From Phoronis australis (taxonomy: Eukaryota > Phoronida > Phoronidae): a stretch of DNA of 59,998 nt. The position numbers and the translations under genes are program-made. The stretch lies in contig NMRA01000423.1 in assembly GCA_002633005.1 (NCBI GenBank), positions 70,108 to 130,105 on the forward strand. Direction: 5' to 3'. Position 1 is the stretch's first letter. Each line of letters starts with the position of its first letter. The notes under the pieces are model-generated. The model did not search any database. It was given only the letters and a program-made list of their open reading frames with translations, and was not told the origin of the DNA. Positions 1 through 12,400 of this stretch are shown here, one piece after another.

Positions 1-657
1 CGTCCACCCCTCTATCAACCAAACCACTCTAAGTATGATTGTGAAAATTGGCATGTATGTTCTTACTATGAAGAGGACGGTTGACGCTGAATTTCCCATG
101 ACTTTGATTACTGTGGTGCCTCCTAGTGGCAGTTTTTTTGCCCCATGGCTGTATCTCCCAAACCGTTTGCAGGATCTTTACTAAATTTAGCAAGTGTATT
201 TGTGTGATGTTGACAACGGACGATGACGACTTTAGGATGATTCTGACTACCGGTATGGCTCTAGTGGCAATTTAAGTATTTTACATTGACCTCTGTATTT
301 TCATAGGTCTTCAGGTGTATACTTTATGTTACTTCGTGACTATGAAGGAAAAGTTCCAAGCAGAAATTTGTTTCTGGCATTCTAATGCTGTGCTAATCTC
401 GTATGTTGGTGAATTTGTTTCTATGTTTCTGTGGTGCTTTAAGCAACTGATGTATAGGATGTGCTTGTATTATGAAGATCACTCACATTTTGTCCCTAGC
501 CTATTGAGGAGACAATGACCATGCCTTTCCATTTTGCAAAGTACGACGTACTACATATATGCCCTCTACTGCCCACTTTATGGTACCAATAAACAACCCT
601 AGAAGGATACCGTATACGGTGCAATTGTGGGCGCATTTCAACGCTCTGCGTTGCTCT
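1..657. other. Intron or downstream sequence of gene A, no gene seen
   Basis: This stretch is not part of the tandem array that starts near 658. I see no exon with splice borders and no recognisable protein. It presumably lies inside the next intron of gene A, because the TSP1 exon at 3623-3793 ends with a splice donor pointing left. Confidence 0.4.
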
Positions 658-1127
658 TGTTAGCCTTGTCGTGCAAGTGGCGTAGCACCAACTTTTTCGT
701 TTCGGCGATAATCTTTATTAGCCGCGTGCTAGAAGCCCATTCATGTACAATAAACACTCATCTGGCCGATTTAACCGGTGCGGTGTTATTCACACTTAAT
801 GAATACAGGACAGTATAGTAAACAAAAGTCATCGACAGTAGAAAGATGCACTTCCAAAAGGCGCAACCACAATTTCTGGCATTCATACTTACTGAACATA
901 AATTTTAAGCAGCGAATTGTCTGTACAACAGACCACATTTATTTTACACTTGCTCTATCAGTCATGACAGTTTGTTTGCGTAAAGCGCTGCCTGTTGAGA
1001 CTTTGACCAGCCAATCAGAAAGGCCGGTTTAAAAAATTTTCCAGAGGTAAATTAGTGATACTTGCGTGCTGGATCCCGACAACATAGCAACACGCAGGGA
1101 ACCACCGAGTGTTGATGAGTTGATTAC

Positions 1128-1380
1128 ATGGCGAACAGTAATGATTTTGTAAGTCACGAAGATTTAGAGAGCAAGTTTGAAGAGTAATATGAAGTAAGCT
1201 GAGGAGATGGCGGTGAAAACGATACTCGGGCCATAAGTGAAACCGATAATGAGATAGACCGTGTCATATAAGTCGGCACTTTGGGTGTTTGAGGCCGTAC
1301 GGACTCGACCCTTTGGCACCGGCGTCTTCGAAGATTGAAGCCAAGTCGGCGCCGACTCAATCTGCGGAAAATCTTGATTT
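1128..1380 (+). pseudogene. Dead acidic N-terminal ORF, unit 1 copy
   Basis: Starts ATG GCG AAC AGT AAT GAT and reads an acidic N-terminus, but hits a stop where the unit 2 copy continues (after the SKFEE-like stretch). In another frame downstream it reads RPYGLDPLAPASSEIEAKSA. A CCAAT box in the context GACCAGCCAATCAGAAA lies about 120 bp upstream. The acidic start followed by an RPY..xPLA motif resembles the N-terminal exon of the P2X7-like intracellular-domain proteins that are abundant in cnidarians. That family name is a guess; the broken state is directly visible. Confidence 0.4.
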
Positions 1381-2462
1381 CAGAGCAGACATTTCTGGGT
1401 GGAAATTCTGGTTTTTTATTGAATTACGGTCCAATTTTCTAACCACTTTAACGTCTTTCCTGTTCTAAAATTATGAAAGCTTTGTACCATTTTTATTTGT
1501 CGATTATTTCGCTCCTGTGACCTACTCCAGCCTCAGTGCCCGCTGTGGTTGTGAACTCAAACTACATGTAGATGCTTGGCATCTACATTCTATTATGTAC
1601 TATTGGATGTTGGCATATATGTGGATAACGCACATTCCCACAAAATCCTCTCACACACGCCTCTTCATTGTACTCGTTTCAGGCATTATTCAACTCGTTT
1701 CAAAACGACCCCGGCTCACGAGTGGCTCACAATGGCGAACACCGGTCTTCCATTGATGACGTCAGACAAAATGTGTTATTTTATAATTTTTGCCGTTATT
1801 TCTTGATTACAAGTACACAACATGAAAAAGAATCACTTAAACGGCTATATCAAAATTGTTTGAAGATGAATTCAATCATTTATGACCGTGGTGTAAACGG
1901 CTTAAAACAGAGAAATAAATCCCATTAGCAATCCCTCCCATGGTTGCTTAGGCTAAATTAGCTAATTTATTTTAGCTTTTTGAAATCGTCTGGTATCGAA
2001 ATTCTCCCTCTTAATCAGGCAAAGCTACCGACCGAAAACCATCTCTCGATATTTCTAGATATCATCCCTAATCGCTCTTCTTCCCAAAAATAGAAAACAA
2101 CACTTGTCTAGACCAAAACGAACATGATGGAGTTATGCAAAGGTTATACTAGCCTTTGACATGTCTCGCTGCACAGCCATCACATCGCATTAGAATTAAT
2201 GATTTCTGGTTTCCCGCCAAGAGATGTCATCAGCGGAAGACGTTGATGAGCTCGCTGGTTCCCAACGTGCCTAACCAGCACGCAGGTATCACAACATGCC
2301 GTGTGGCCGAGGAAACATCGCATGCGCGTAGTGGGACGGTTACAATCGTCCGAAGGACAAGTGAATTCATAAAAATCTAACCAATGGTGGCAATATCTGG
2401 CGGCTTAGGTTGCTTTGTTTGACTAGATTAGTGCACCCAGAGTTCTTATAGTAGACAGGATC

Positions 2463-2815
2463 ATGGACTTTGTCTACTGCTTTCACGACTTAGGCACTCT
2501 GCCGTGCAACCAAATTTTCGTCACTAACATAGTCTCTCGAAACAGTCTTTATATAATCACAGTCTCAGAGCTCCCAGAGTTAGAACTGGAATCAATACTC
2601 AAATCAGTTCTAGGGACAAACGTGTTCCAATCAGAAGACATTTGTTCTACCTGCTTTAGGCAATTAAGGAGAATAGCTACTTTGTAAAGTTCTGAGCACT
2701 CACTGTCAGCATACAACCAAGAATCAATGTCTTGGTTTGTGATGGACATAAGGACAACAGAAAACTGCAGTTTTTCGCAGACATGCTTTTCGACGTTTCT
2801 GGCACACGAGTTCAA
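2463..2815. other. Conserved ambiguous ORF block, unit 1 copy
   Basis: Both strands are open here. The plus frame (2463-2687, 74 residues) contains ICSTCFRQLRRIATL, a Cys-x-x-Cys pattern like the N-terminal zinc knuckle of some transposon proteins, and ends at TTTGTAAAG, a possible splice donor. The minus frame (2815-2549) encodes a shortened form of a 95-residue ORF that is full length in units 2 and 4. I cannot decide which strand, if either, was ever coding. Confidence 0.3.
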
Positions 2816-3622
2816 TAGTCATTACAGCGGTGGACACGCAGGTAGGTCGTTTAATGCTACTGCCTCGGCGCAGCCAATGAACACACGTAATAATTTTCAC
2901 CTCAAATAAGTTGTCATTGAACATTCATAAAAAGCCCCACTATGTTCGACGTGCATTCTTCACTTTCTCTATATACACTGTATGGAGGATCAACCAAGAA
3001 ACTGTGGGAGCAAATGAACGTAGAACTTTAACAAAATTCTTCAGTTACACCAATTACACGCATTGCAATTGGTGATGCATTTTACTCCCTAAATTTCCGA
3101 GAAAGCAGCCTCCACCATGTTTCTCAGGAAGAAAAAATGCACATTTGGGCTCAGAATTTTTAAGAAGTATTAAACTATTAATTAAAAACGCTGGAACATT
3201 AGATGGCTTCCAAAAGCTTTCGACTTGAGGACTGCGTATTACGTTTTCACTTCATCAATATGGCGAACCCTGCATACAATCGCAAACTTCAATAAGCCGT
3301 GTAACGTTCTCTAAATTTTCAGAAGGGGTTAGGTAATGGATTGTAACTTTATCAATCCAAACCCAGGAACCTATCTTCAATAAAAAAATATAGCTGAGCA
3401 TTAGGAATGGATACCTATGCAGACATTCGAAACATGGAATTCACCCTTATTGTCATCCAAACCTACTGATAATGTTGTGTATACAAGAAGCAACACTGTC
3501 GTGTAGTTCCAAACATGCAAGGTACATGAACGTGTAAATCAGCAGTCAACAATTTACTAAAAACCTGAATCTATCTTATTTAAATTCATCGATTTTTAAC
3601 AAGACGTTGGATAAAAACTAAC

Positions 3623-3793
3623 CTGGGCATCTCCTGCTATTACAGTTTTGATTTTTCGAGCCACTTCCGGAACACGAAGTGCCGCCATAAGCAGGTGAAG
3701 GATTGGTACATGTCCTTGTCGCCCTCTGTGACCCGCCTCCGCAACTTGCTGTACAAGGTCCCCATCTACTCCAGGCTGACCAGGCACCATTCA
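3623..3793 (-). CDS. Gene A, TSP1 exon (fifth TSP1 of the gene in this window)
   Basis: A 171-nt exon encoding one complete thrombospondin type-1 repeat. The acceptor is ACTTACAG before TGAATGG and the donor is CCCAG before GTTAGT, both phase 1, so the exon can be skipped or duplicated without a frame change. The product reads [17 protein letters not shown] near its start and has all six TSP1 cysteines, ending in SRRCPG. WSAW/WSRW are C-mannosylation-type tryptophans and CTASCG fits the POFUT2 O-fucosylation consensus C-x-x-S/T-C-G. TSP1 modules act in extracellular adhesion and matrix binding. The exon is intact despite lying in a repeated unit. It is nearly identical in sequence to the exon at 16157-16327, including the SPAYGG variant shared only by these two. 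The next exon of the gene is left of the window. Confidence 0.85.
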
Positions 3794-4315
3794 CTGTAAG
3801 TATAACGTGGTCATTAATGACTATTCATAACAAGGCAAAGGCATGTAAACATATCTTAACATGAAGGTTTTGATGTAAAGTACGCGCAAGCATTGTTGAT
3901 TTGATTGCGCCAAGTCCATGTTTTTGAACGATTTTGCTGGATTTCCCTTGTGTATAAGCAATTCCAGAGTCCGTTGATTGTTAATGATTTTGGTTAGTTT
4001 GGGATGCCTGTTTAGTAAGTACATATACGTTGATTCGCACGAGTTTTGGACAAATAAACGGCAAAGTGAATAGGCATTGCCTCAGACTGAGATCAAAACT
4101 TTTGAACAATTGACATTTCAGCAGCCAAATATGAGGGCATGAGTAATTTTAAACATAGTGTTGATCACTGGTATATCCAGTTTGTGAGAGTATCAATTTG
4201 AGACCACATCTTTACGAATAGACTATTAGAATATATATTTCAAAACAATTTCTAGAAAAGCACATCTACATGGCACAACTATGAAGGTTATCACCGGGGT
4301 TAGTGCCCTACACGT

Positions 4316-4428
4316 GAGAAGGGGAGGAGAGAGTGAGAGGGAGAGGGGGAGAGAGGGCGTGTGGGAGGTGGGAAAGGAGGAGGAGGGAGAGGGGGAGGTG
4401 TGGAGAGGGGAGAGCTAGGGAGAAATAT
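4316..4428 (-). repeat. Polypurine (minus-strand polypyrimidine) tract, unit 1
   Basis: About 110 nt of almost pure A/G on the plus strand, so C/T in the gene A transcript. It starts 523 nt upstream of the acceptor of the TSP1 exon at 3623-3793. Equivalent tracts lie 525 and 519 nt upstream of the unit 2 and unit 3 exons. The Ser/Pro-rich ORFs that run through it are composition artefacts. Confidence 0.8.
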
Positions 4429-5584
4429 GACTGCCAGAACCCTGTAATGTGCATTCACAGTGATTCTTTTGGAAGGATTCCAAATAAAACCCGCTTCACT
4501 TTCCACTCAATAGCTCATCACAATAAACGATGCTGTGTCCGGTATGAGTTTATGGTCGACCCGGATCATGAACGCAAGCAGTACAATTAGACCCTTTATC
4601 ACGATCGACTTCACACATCGGTGACTATGGAAGACAAAGAACTTGGGTACTTATAGAGATTTTTAATTCCTTCACACAGACTATTTAACTAATATAGCAC
4701 TTTCCGTATTGACTCTCTAGAATAATGGGAGCCAGAAAGCTACCTCCTTTAGATTTCGACTCAAAAACCCGTTACTACAAAGCAGTTCATTGATTCAAAG
4801 TGTTTTTAAAATGGATTTTTGCACTTTCTGAGAGTTTGGATCGTGTAAGTTACTTTTATTGCGAAAATCTAAAAAGTCAATTTGGGAAATAAGTGAGGAA
4901 TTTTAAAGACATTATACTTAATGATTTTTGGTTTCTCGCCGAGTGATTTCATCAGTGGAAGATGTTATTGAGCTCGATGGTTCCCTGCGTGCCTAGCCAG
5001 CCGGCAGGTACATGTATCACGCTGTAGCACGCGCTTTAGTATTGGTTGGTGTAACCTCGGCAGTCATTGGTTAGATGTAGCTTCACAACAACGTTAAAAA
5101 TGGCGGACTATGGACGATTTTTAGCCTTGTCATGCAAGTGGCGTAGCAGCAACTTTTTCGTTTCCGCAGTAATCTTTATTAGCCGCGTGCTAGAAGTTCA
5201 TTCATGTACAATAAACACTCATCTGGCCGAATTAACCGGTGCGGTATTATTCATACTTAATGAATAAAGGACAGTATCGTAAACAAAAGTCATCGACAGT
5301 AGAAAGATGCACTTCGAAAAGGCGCAACCACAATTTCTGGCATTCAGATTTACTGAAAATAAATTTTAAGTAGCGACTTGTCTGTACAACAGAAAACATT
5401 TACACTTGCTCTATCAGTCATGTCAGTTTGTTTGCGTAAAGCGCTGCCTGTTGAGACTTTGGCCAGCCAATCAGAAACGCCGGTTTAAAAAACTTTGCCG
5501 AAGTAAATTAAGTGATACTTGCGTGCTAGATACTGACAATCTAGCGGAACACAGGGAACTAGCGAGCGTTGATGAGTTGATAGC

Positions 5585-5815
5585 ATGGCGGATAGTAATG
5601 ATTTTGTAAATCACGAAGACTTAGAGAGCGAGTTTGACGACTATTATGAAGTACGGAGAGGAGATGGTGGTGAAAACGATACTCGGTCTATAAGTAAAAC
5701 CGATAATGAGTTAGACCGCGCCATAACAGTCGCCAATTTCGGTGTTTGAGGCCGTACCGACTCGACACTTTGGCACCGGTGTCTTCGGAGATTGAAGTCA
5801 AGTCGGTGCCTACTC
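5585..5815 (+). pseudogene. Dead acidic N-terminal ORF, unit 2 copy (best preserved)
   Basis: ATG at 5585 opens 54 acidic residues beginning MADSNDFVNHEDLESEF and ending in a stop at 5747-5749 (GTTTGA). One frame over, the reading continues as RPYRLDTLAPVSSEIEVKS. The same frame break at GTGTTTGA is present in all four units, so the ORF was already broken before the array expanded. A CCAAT box lies upstream (about 5467). Possibly the first exon of a P2X7-like intracellular-domain gene; function not established. Confidence 0.45.
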
Positions 5816-6922
5816 AATTTCGTTGTACAATGTTAATATCAGAGCAGGCATTTTTGTGTCAAAATTCTGTTTATTTATTGAATCACTGTTCAATTTTGTA
5901 ACCACTTTAACGTCTTTTCTGTTCTAAAATTATGAAAGCTTTGTACCATTTTGATTCGTCGATTACTTCGCTCCCGTGACCAACTCCAGTCTTCGTGCCG
6001 GCTGTGGTTGTGAACTCAAACTACATGTAGTTGCCTGGCATCTACATTCTATTTTCGTCTATTGGATATTGTCATATATGTGGATAACGCACATTCCCAC
6101 AAAATCCTCGCACACGCGCCTCTTCATTATATGTACTCGTCTCAGGCATTATTCATCAGGTTTCAAAACCACCCCGGCTCACGGGTGGCTCACAATGGCG
6201 ACCACCGGTCTTCTATTGATGACGTTACAAAAATGTTTTAATTCTAATTTTTACATTGATTTCTTGATTACAATTACACAAATTGAAAAAGAATTACTTA
6301 AAGTAATAGACCAAAATTGTTTGAAGACGAATTCAATCATTTATGACCGTGGTATAAACGCCTTAAAACATAGGAATAAATCCCATAACTACGCCTCCCA
6401 TTGTTGATAAGGTTAAATTAGCTAATTTATTTTAGATTTTTTAAATTGTCTGGTATCGAAATTCTCCCTCTTATTCAGTCAAAGCCACCGAAAGAAATTC
6501 ATCTCTCGACGTTTCTAGATATCATCCCTAATCGCTCTTCTTCCCAAAAATACAAAACAACACTTATCTAGACCAAAACGGACATTATGGAGTAGTGCAA
6601 ATTTCAAATTAGCCTTTGAATTGTCACGCTGCATAGCCATCACATCGCAATAGATTGAATGATTTTTGGTTTCCCGCTAAATGATGTCATCAGTGGAAGA
6701 CGTTGATGAGCTCGCTGGTTCCCAACGTGCCTAACCAGCACGCAGGTGTCACAACATGCCGTGTAGCCGAGGAAACATCGCATGCGCGTAAAGGGACGGT
6801 TACAATCGTCCGAAGGACAAGTGAGTTCATAAAAGTCTAACCAATAGTGGCAATTTCTGGCGGTTGAGGTTGCTTTGCTTGACTAGATTAGTGCACCCAG
6901 AGTTCTGATAGTTGACAGGATC

Positions 6923-7296
6923 ATGGACTTTGTCTACTGCTTTCACGACTTAGGCACTCTGCCGTGCAACTAAACGTTCGTCACTAACATAGTCTCTCGA
7001 TACAGTCTTTATATAATCACAGTCTCAGAGCTCCCAGGGTTAGAACTGGTATCTATACTCAAATCAGTTCTAGGGACAAACGTGTTCCAATCAGAAGACA
7101 TTTGTTTCACCTTCTTAAGGCAATTCAAGAGAATGGCTACTTTGTAAAGTTCTGAGCACTCACTGCCAGCATACAAGCAGGCATCAATGTCTTGGTTTGT
7201 GATGGACATAAGTACGGAACTCTCTGTCGTTGTGATGTACCGGGACATCAGAAAAATGCTGTTTTTTGCAGACATGCTTTTCAACGTTTCTGGCAC
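6923..7296. other. Conserved ambiguous ORF block, unit 2 copy
   Basis: The minus strand (7296-7009) carries an uninterrupted 95-residue ORF, the same length as in unit 4. The plus-strand frame that is open in unit 1 is broken here by a stop after LPCN. Preservation of the minus frame in two of three copies is compatible with chance given the high identity between units. No family recognised. Confidence 0.3.
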
Positions 7297-8115
7297 ATGA
7301 ATTCAAGAGTCAATACAGCGGTCGACGCGCAAGTAGGTCGTTTAATGCTACTGTCTCGGAGCAGCCAATGAACACATGTAATATTTTTCACCTCAAAGAA
7401 GTTGTAATTGAACATTCATAATAAGCCCCACTTTGTTCGACTTGCATTCTTCACTTTCTCTATATACATTGTGTGGAGGATCAACCAAGAGACTGTGGGT
7501 GCAAATGAAAGTAGAACTTTAATAAAGTTCTTCAGTTACAGCAATTACACACATTTCAATTGGTGATGCATTTTACTCCCTAAAATTACGAGAAAGCAGC
7601 CTCCACCATGTTTCTCAGTTATTAAAAATGCACATTTGGGCTCAGATTTTTTAAAAAGTATTGAATTAATAATTAAAACCGCTACAACATTAGATGGCTT
7701 CCGAAAGACTTCGACTTGATGACTACGTATTACGTTTTCACTTCATCATATGGGAACCCTGCATGCAATTGCAAACTTCAATAAGCCGTGCAACGTTCTC
7801 CAAATTTTAGAAGGGGTTAGGAAATGGATTGTAACTTTATTAATCCAGACCCACGAACCTATCTTCAATAAATAAATAAAGCTCTGCATTAGAAATGGAT
7901 ACCTATACAGACATTCGAAACTTGTAATCCATCCTTATTGCCATCCAAACCTACTGATAGTGTTGTCTATACAACAAGCAGCAGTGTCGTGTAGTTGCAA
8001 ACATACATGTACAAGGTACGTGAACATGTAAATCAGCAATCGATAGTTAACTAAAACCTGAATCCATCTTATTTAAATCCATCAATTTTTAACAAGATGT
8101 TGGTTAAAAACTAAC

Positions 8116-8286
8116 CTGGGCATCTCCTGCTATTACAGTTTTGATTTTTCGAGCCACTTCCGGAACACGAAGTGCCGCCATGAGCAGGTGAAGGATTGGT
8201 ACACGTCCTTGTCGCTCTCTGTGTCCCGCCTCCACAACTTGCAGTACACGGTCCCCATCTACTCCATGCTGACCAACCACCATTCA
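8116..8286 (-). CDS. Gene A, TSP1 exon (fourth TSP1)
   Basis: A 171-nt phase 1-1 exon with acceptor ACTTACAG and donor CCCAG/GTTAGT. It encodes one complete TSP1 repeat: [17 protein letters not shown], then [12 protein letters not shown] and CNSRRCPG, with six cysteines and an O-fucosylation-type CTASCG. It differs from the unit 1 and unit 4 exons by SPAHGG in place of SPAYGG and TQ in place of SQ after CGGG, changes shared with unit 3. An apparent N-terminal extension in the same frame upstream of the acceptor is intron read-through. Confidence 0.88.
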
Positions 8287-8810
8287 CTGTAAGTATAACG
8301 TGTTCATTAATGACTAAATAAAACAAGTCAAAGGCATGTAAACATATCTTAACATGAAGGTTTTGATGTAAAGTACGTGTCAGCATTGTTGATTTGATTG
8401 CGCCAAATCCATGTTGTTTGGAACGAATTTGCTGGATATCCCTTGTGTACTGTATAAGCAATTCCAAAGTCAGTTGATTGTTAATGATTTTGGTTAGTTT
8501 GGGATGCCTGTTTAGAAAGTACGTTGATTCGCACGAGTTTTGGACAAATAAACGGCAAAGTAATTATGCATTGCCTCAGACTGAGTTCAAAAACTTTTGA
8601 ACAAGTGACATTTCAGAAGCCAAAAAGGAGGGCTTGAGGAATTTTTAACATAGTGTTGATCACTGGTATATCCAGTTTGTGAAGGTATCAATTTGAGACC
8701 ACGTCTTTACGAATAGACTATAAAAATATATATTTCAAAAGAATTTCTAGAAAAGCACATCTACTTGGCACAACCATGAAGGTTATCACCTGGGTTAGTG
8801 CCCTACACTT

Positions 8811-8920
8811 GAGAAGGGGAGGGGAGAGTGAGAGGGAGAGGGAGAGAGAGGAGGTGTGGGAGGCGGGAAAGGAGGGGGAAGGGGAAGGGGAAAGTGTGGA
8901 GAGGGGAGAGCGATGGAGAA
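8811..8920 (-). repeat. Polypurine (minus-strand polypyrimidine) tract, unit 2
   Basis: About 110 nt of nearly uninterrupted A/G on the plus strand, 525 nt upstream (transcript sense) of the TSP1 exon acceptor at 8286. Homologous to the tracts in units 1 and 3. Confidence 0.8.
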
Positions 8921-10054
8921 ATATGACTGCCAGAACCCTGTAATGTGGAATCACAGGGATTCTTTTGGAAGAATTCCATATAAAACCCGCTTTACTTTCC
9001 ACTCAATAGCATTTCACAACACACGATGCTGTGTCCGGTTTGAGTTAATGGTCGACCCGGATCATGAACACTAGCGGTACAATTAAACCCTTGATCATGA
9101 TCCACTTCACTCATCGGTGCCTATGTAAGACAAAGAACTTGGGTACTTATAAAGCTTTTTAATTCCTTCACACAGACTATTTAACTAATATGGGACTTTC
9201 CGTAATGACTCTCTAGAATAATGGGAGCCAGACAGCTCTCGTTACTACAAAGCAGTTCATTAATTTAACGCGTTTTTAAAATGGATTTTTGCACTTTCTG
9301 AGAGTTTGGACCGAGTAAGTTACTTTTATTACGAGAATCTAAAAAGTCAATTTGGGAAATAAGTGAGGACTTCTAAAGAAATTATAGTTAATGATTTTTG
9401 GTTTCCAGCCAAGTGAATTCATCAGTGGAAGACGCCTGTTGAGCTCGGTGGTTCCCTACGTGCCTAGCCAGCCGGTAGGTACCACGCAGTAGCACGCGTT
9501 TTAGAATTGGTTGCTGTAACTTCGGCAGTCATTGGTTACCTTTACAACAACGTGAAAAAATGGCGGACTATTGACGATTTTTAGCCTTGTCATGCAAGTG
9601 GCGTAGTAGCAACTTTTTCGTTTCCGCAGTAATCTTTATTAGCCGCATGCTAGAAGCACATTCATTTACAATAAACACACATCTGGCCGATTTAACCGGT
9701 GCGGTATTATTCATACTTAATGAATAAAGGACAGTATCGTAAACAAAAGTCATCGACAGTAGAAAGATGCACTTCGAAAAGGCGCAACCAAAATTTCTGG
9801 CATTCAGATTTACTGAATATAAATTTTAAGCAGCGACTTGTCTGTACAACAGACAGCATTTACACTATGTCTTGCTCTATCAGTCATGACAGTTTGTTTG
9901 CGTAAAGCGCTGCCTGTTGAGACTTTGACCAGCCAATCAGAAACGCTAGTTGGTTTAAAAAATTTTCCTGAGGTAAATTAAGTGATGTTTGCGTGCTGGA
10001 TACCGACAACCTAGCGGCACGCAGGGAACAGGCGAGCGTTGATGAGTTGATAGC

Positions 10055-10300
10055 ATGGCGGATAGTAATGATTCTGTAAATCACGAAGACTTAGAGAGCG
10101 AGTTTGAGGAGTATTATGAAGTACGGTGAGGAGATGGAGGTGAAAACAATACTCGGGCTATAAGTGAAACCGATAATGAGTTAGACCGCGCCATATCAGT
10201 CGGCACTTTGGGTGTTTGATGCCGTACGGACTCGACCTTTTGGCACCGGTGTCTTCGGAGATTGAAGCCAAGTCGGCGCCTACTCATTTTTTTGTACAAT
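10055..10300 (+). pseudogene. Dead acidic N-terminal ORF, unit 3 copy
   Basis: Begins MADSNDSVNHEDLESEF and stops early (GAAGTACGGTGA), where the unit 2 copy reads on. The later RPYGLD-type segment follows in another frame. Same ancestral break as the other copies plus its own stop. Confidence 0.4.
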
Positions 10301-11606
10301 ATTGATATCAGAGCAGAAATTTCTGGGTGGTAATTGTGTTTTTTTATTGAGTCACGGTTCAATTTTCTAACAACTTTAACGTCTTTTCTGTTCCAATATT
10401 ATGAAAGCTTTGTATCATTTTGAGTTGACGATTATTTCGCTCCCGTGACCAACTCCAGCCTCAGTGCCGGCTGTGGTTGTGAACTCAAAGTACATGTAGT
10501 TGCCTGGCATCTACATTCTATTTTCTATTATTGGATATTAGCATATATGTGGATAACGCACATTCCCACAAAATCCTCGCACACGCGCCTCTTCATAATA
10601 CTCGTCTCAGGCATTATTCATCAGGTTTCAAAACCACCCCGGCTCACGGGTGGCTCACAATGGCGAACACCGGTCTTCTATTGATGACGTCACAAAAAAC
10701 TTTTTATTTATAATTTTTACCTTTATTTCTTGATTACAATTACACAAATTGAAAAAGAATTACTTAAACTAATACACCAAAATTGTTTGAAGACTAATTC
10801 CATCATTTACGACTGTGGCATAAACGCCTTAAAACATAGGAATAATTCCCATAACTACTCCTCCCATTGTTGATAAGGTTAAATTAGCTAATTCATTTTA
10901 GATTTTTGAAATCGTATGCTATCGAAATTCTCCCTCTTAATCAGTCAAAGCCACCGAAAGAAATCCATCTCTCGACTTTTCTAGATATCATCCCGGATCG
11001 CTGTTCTTCCCAAAAATACAAAACAACACTTATCTAGACCAAAACGGACATTATGGAATAGTGCAAATTTCAAATTAACCTTTGAATTGTCACGCTGCAC
11101 AGCCATCGCATCGCATTAGATTGAATGATTTTTTGTTTCCCGCCAAGTGATGTCATCAATGGAAGACGTTTATGAGCTCCCTGGTTCCCAACGTGCCTAA
11201 CCAGCACGCGGGTATCACAACATGCCGTGCAGTCGAGGAAACATCGCAAGCGCGTAGCGGGACGGTTAAAATCGTCCGAAGGACAAGTGAATTCATAAAA
11301 TTCTAGCCATTGTTGGCAATTTTAGGCGGATTAGATTAGACCCACGAACCTATCTTCAATAAATAAATAAAGCTCTGCATTGGAAATGGATAACTATACA
11401 GACATTCGAAGCTTGGAACCAACCCTTCTTGCCATCCAAACCTACTGATAGTGTTGTCTATACAACAAGCAACACTATCGTGTAGTTGCAAACATACATG
11501 TACAAGGTACATGAACATGTAAATCAGCAATCGATAGTTAACTAAAACCTGAATCCATCTGATTTAAATCGATCGATTTTTAACAAGATGTTGGTTAAAA
11601 ACTAAC

Positions 11607-11777
11607 CTGGGCATCTACCGCTATTACAGTTTTGATTTTTCGAGCCACTTCCGGAACACGAAGTGCCGCCATGAGCAGGTGAAGGATTGGTACACGTCCT
11701 TGTCGCCCTCTGTGTCCCGCCTCCGCAACTTGCAGTACACGGTCCCCATCTACTCCAGGCTGACCAGCCACCATTCA
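11607..11777 (-). CDS. Gene A, TSP1 exon (third TSP1)
   Basis: A 171-nt phase 1-1 exon with the same acceptor (ACTTACAG) and donor (CCCAG/GTTAGT) as its neighbours. It encodes a complete six-cysteine TSP1 repeat, [17 protein letters not shown] to CNSGRCPG, differing from the unit 2 product by one residue near the end (G for R). The upstream 5 kb of intron and the rest of unit 3 are repeat-derived. Confidence 0.88.
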
Positions 11778-12295
11778 CTGTAAGTATAACGTGTTCATTA
11801 ATGACTAAACAAAACAAGGCAAAAGCATATAAACATATCTTAACATGAAGGTTTTGATGTAAAGTACGTGGAAGCATTGTTAATTTGATTGCGACAAATC
11901 CATGTTGTTTGGAACCATTTTGCTGGATTTCTCTTGTGTATAAGCAATTCCAGAGTCAGTTGATTGTTAACGATTTTGGTTAGTTTTGGATGCCTTTTTA
12001 GTAAGTACATTGATTCGCACGAGTTTTGGACAAATAAACGGCAAATTAGTAATGCATTGCTTCAGACTGAGTTAAAAAACTTTTGAATAATTGACATTTC
12101 AGTAGCCAAAATGAAGGCTTGAGGAATTTTAAACATAGTGTTGATCACTGGTATATCCAGTTTGTGAGGGTACCAATTTGTGATCACATTTTCACGAATA
12201 GACTATAAGAATATATATTTCAAAACAATTTCTAGAAAAGCACATCTACATGGCACAGCTATGAAGGTTATCGCCTGGGTTAGTGCCCTACACTT

Positions 12296-12400
12296 GAGAA
12301 GGGGAGGGGAGAGTGAGAGGGAGAGGGAGAGAGGGGGTGTGGGAGGTGGGAAGGGACGGGGAGGGGAAGGGGAGGTGTAGAAAGGGGAGAGCTAAGGAGA
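12296..12400 (-). repeat. Polypurine (minus-strand polypyrimidine) tract, unit 3
   Basis: About 105 nt of nearly pure A/G on the plus strand, 519 nt upstream (transcript sense) of the TSP1 exon acceptor at 11777. Confidence 0.8.

Larger units (their letters stand above)
658..5119 (-). repeat. Tandem unit 1 of the TSP1-exon array (~4.46 kb)
   Basis: First of four head-to-tail copies. Recognisable landmarks recur in the same order: a block starting GCCTTGTCGTGCAAGTGGCG (658), a CCAAT-containing block, a dead acidic ORF (about 1128), a TTCCCAAAAATA block (about 2080), an ambiguous ORF block (2463-2815), the TSP1 exon (3623-3793) and a purine tract (about 4316). The same landmarks recur about 4,460 bp to the right in unit 2. 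The left edge of the array is set by loss of similarity to the other copies just before 658. Strand is given as that of the contained exon. Confidence 0.85.
5120..9579 (-). repeat. Tandem unit 2 of the TSP1-exon array (~4.46 kb)
   Basis: Complete copy with all landmarks in order, including the exon at 8116-8286 and the purine tract at 8811. The end of unit 1 and the ends of units 2 and 3 share a TCATTGGTTA..AACAACGT..AAAATGGCG segment just before the next unit begins, which confirms head-to-tail joining. Confidence 0.85.

Noticed and set aside
1517-1928. Repeated plus-strand ORFs (CGCELKLHV..WHLHS..), also in units 2-4
   Set aside because: Open lengths differ between copies, frames break, and no domain is recognised. 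Treated as part of the repeat unit.
4300-4590. Ser/Pro-rich and Arg/Gly-rich ORFs on both strands, also near 8718-9074 and 12180-12567
   Set aside because: They run through the polypurine tract and simply reflect its composition.
8111-8467. 118-residue minus ORF beginning [17 protein letters not shown] and ending in a TSP1 repeat
   Set aside because: The part before VNGGWS lies upstream of a good splice acceptor (ACTTACAG). It is intron read-through; only 8116-8286 is exon.
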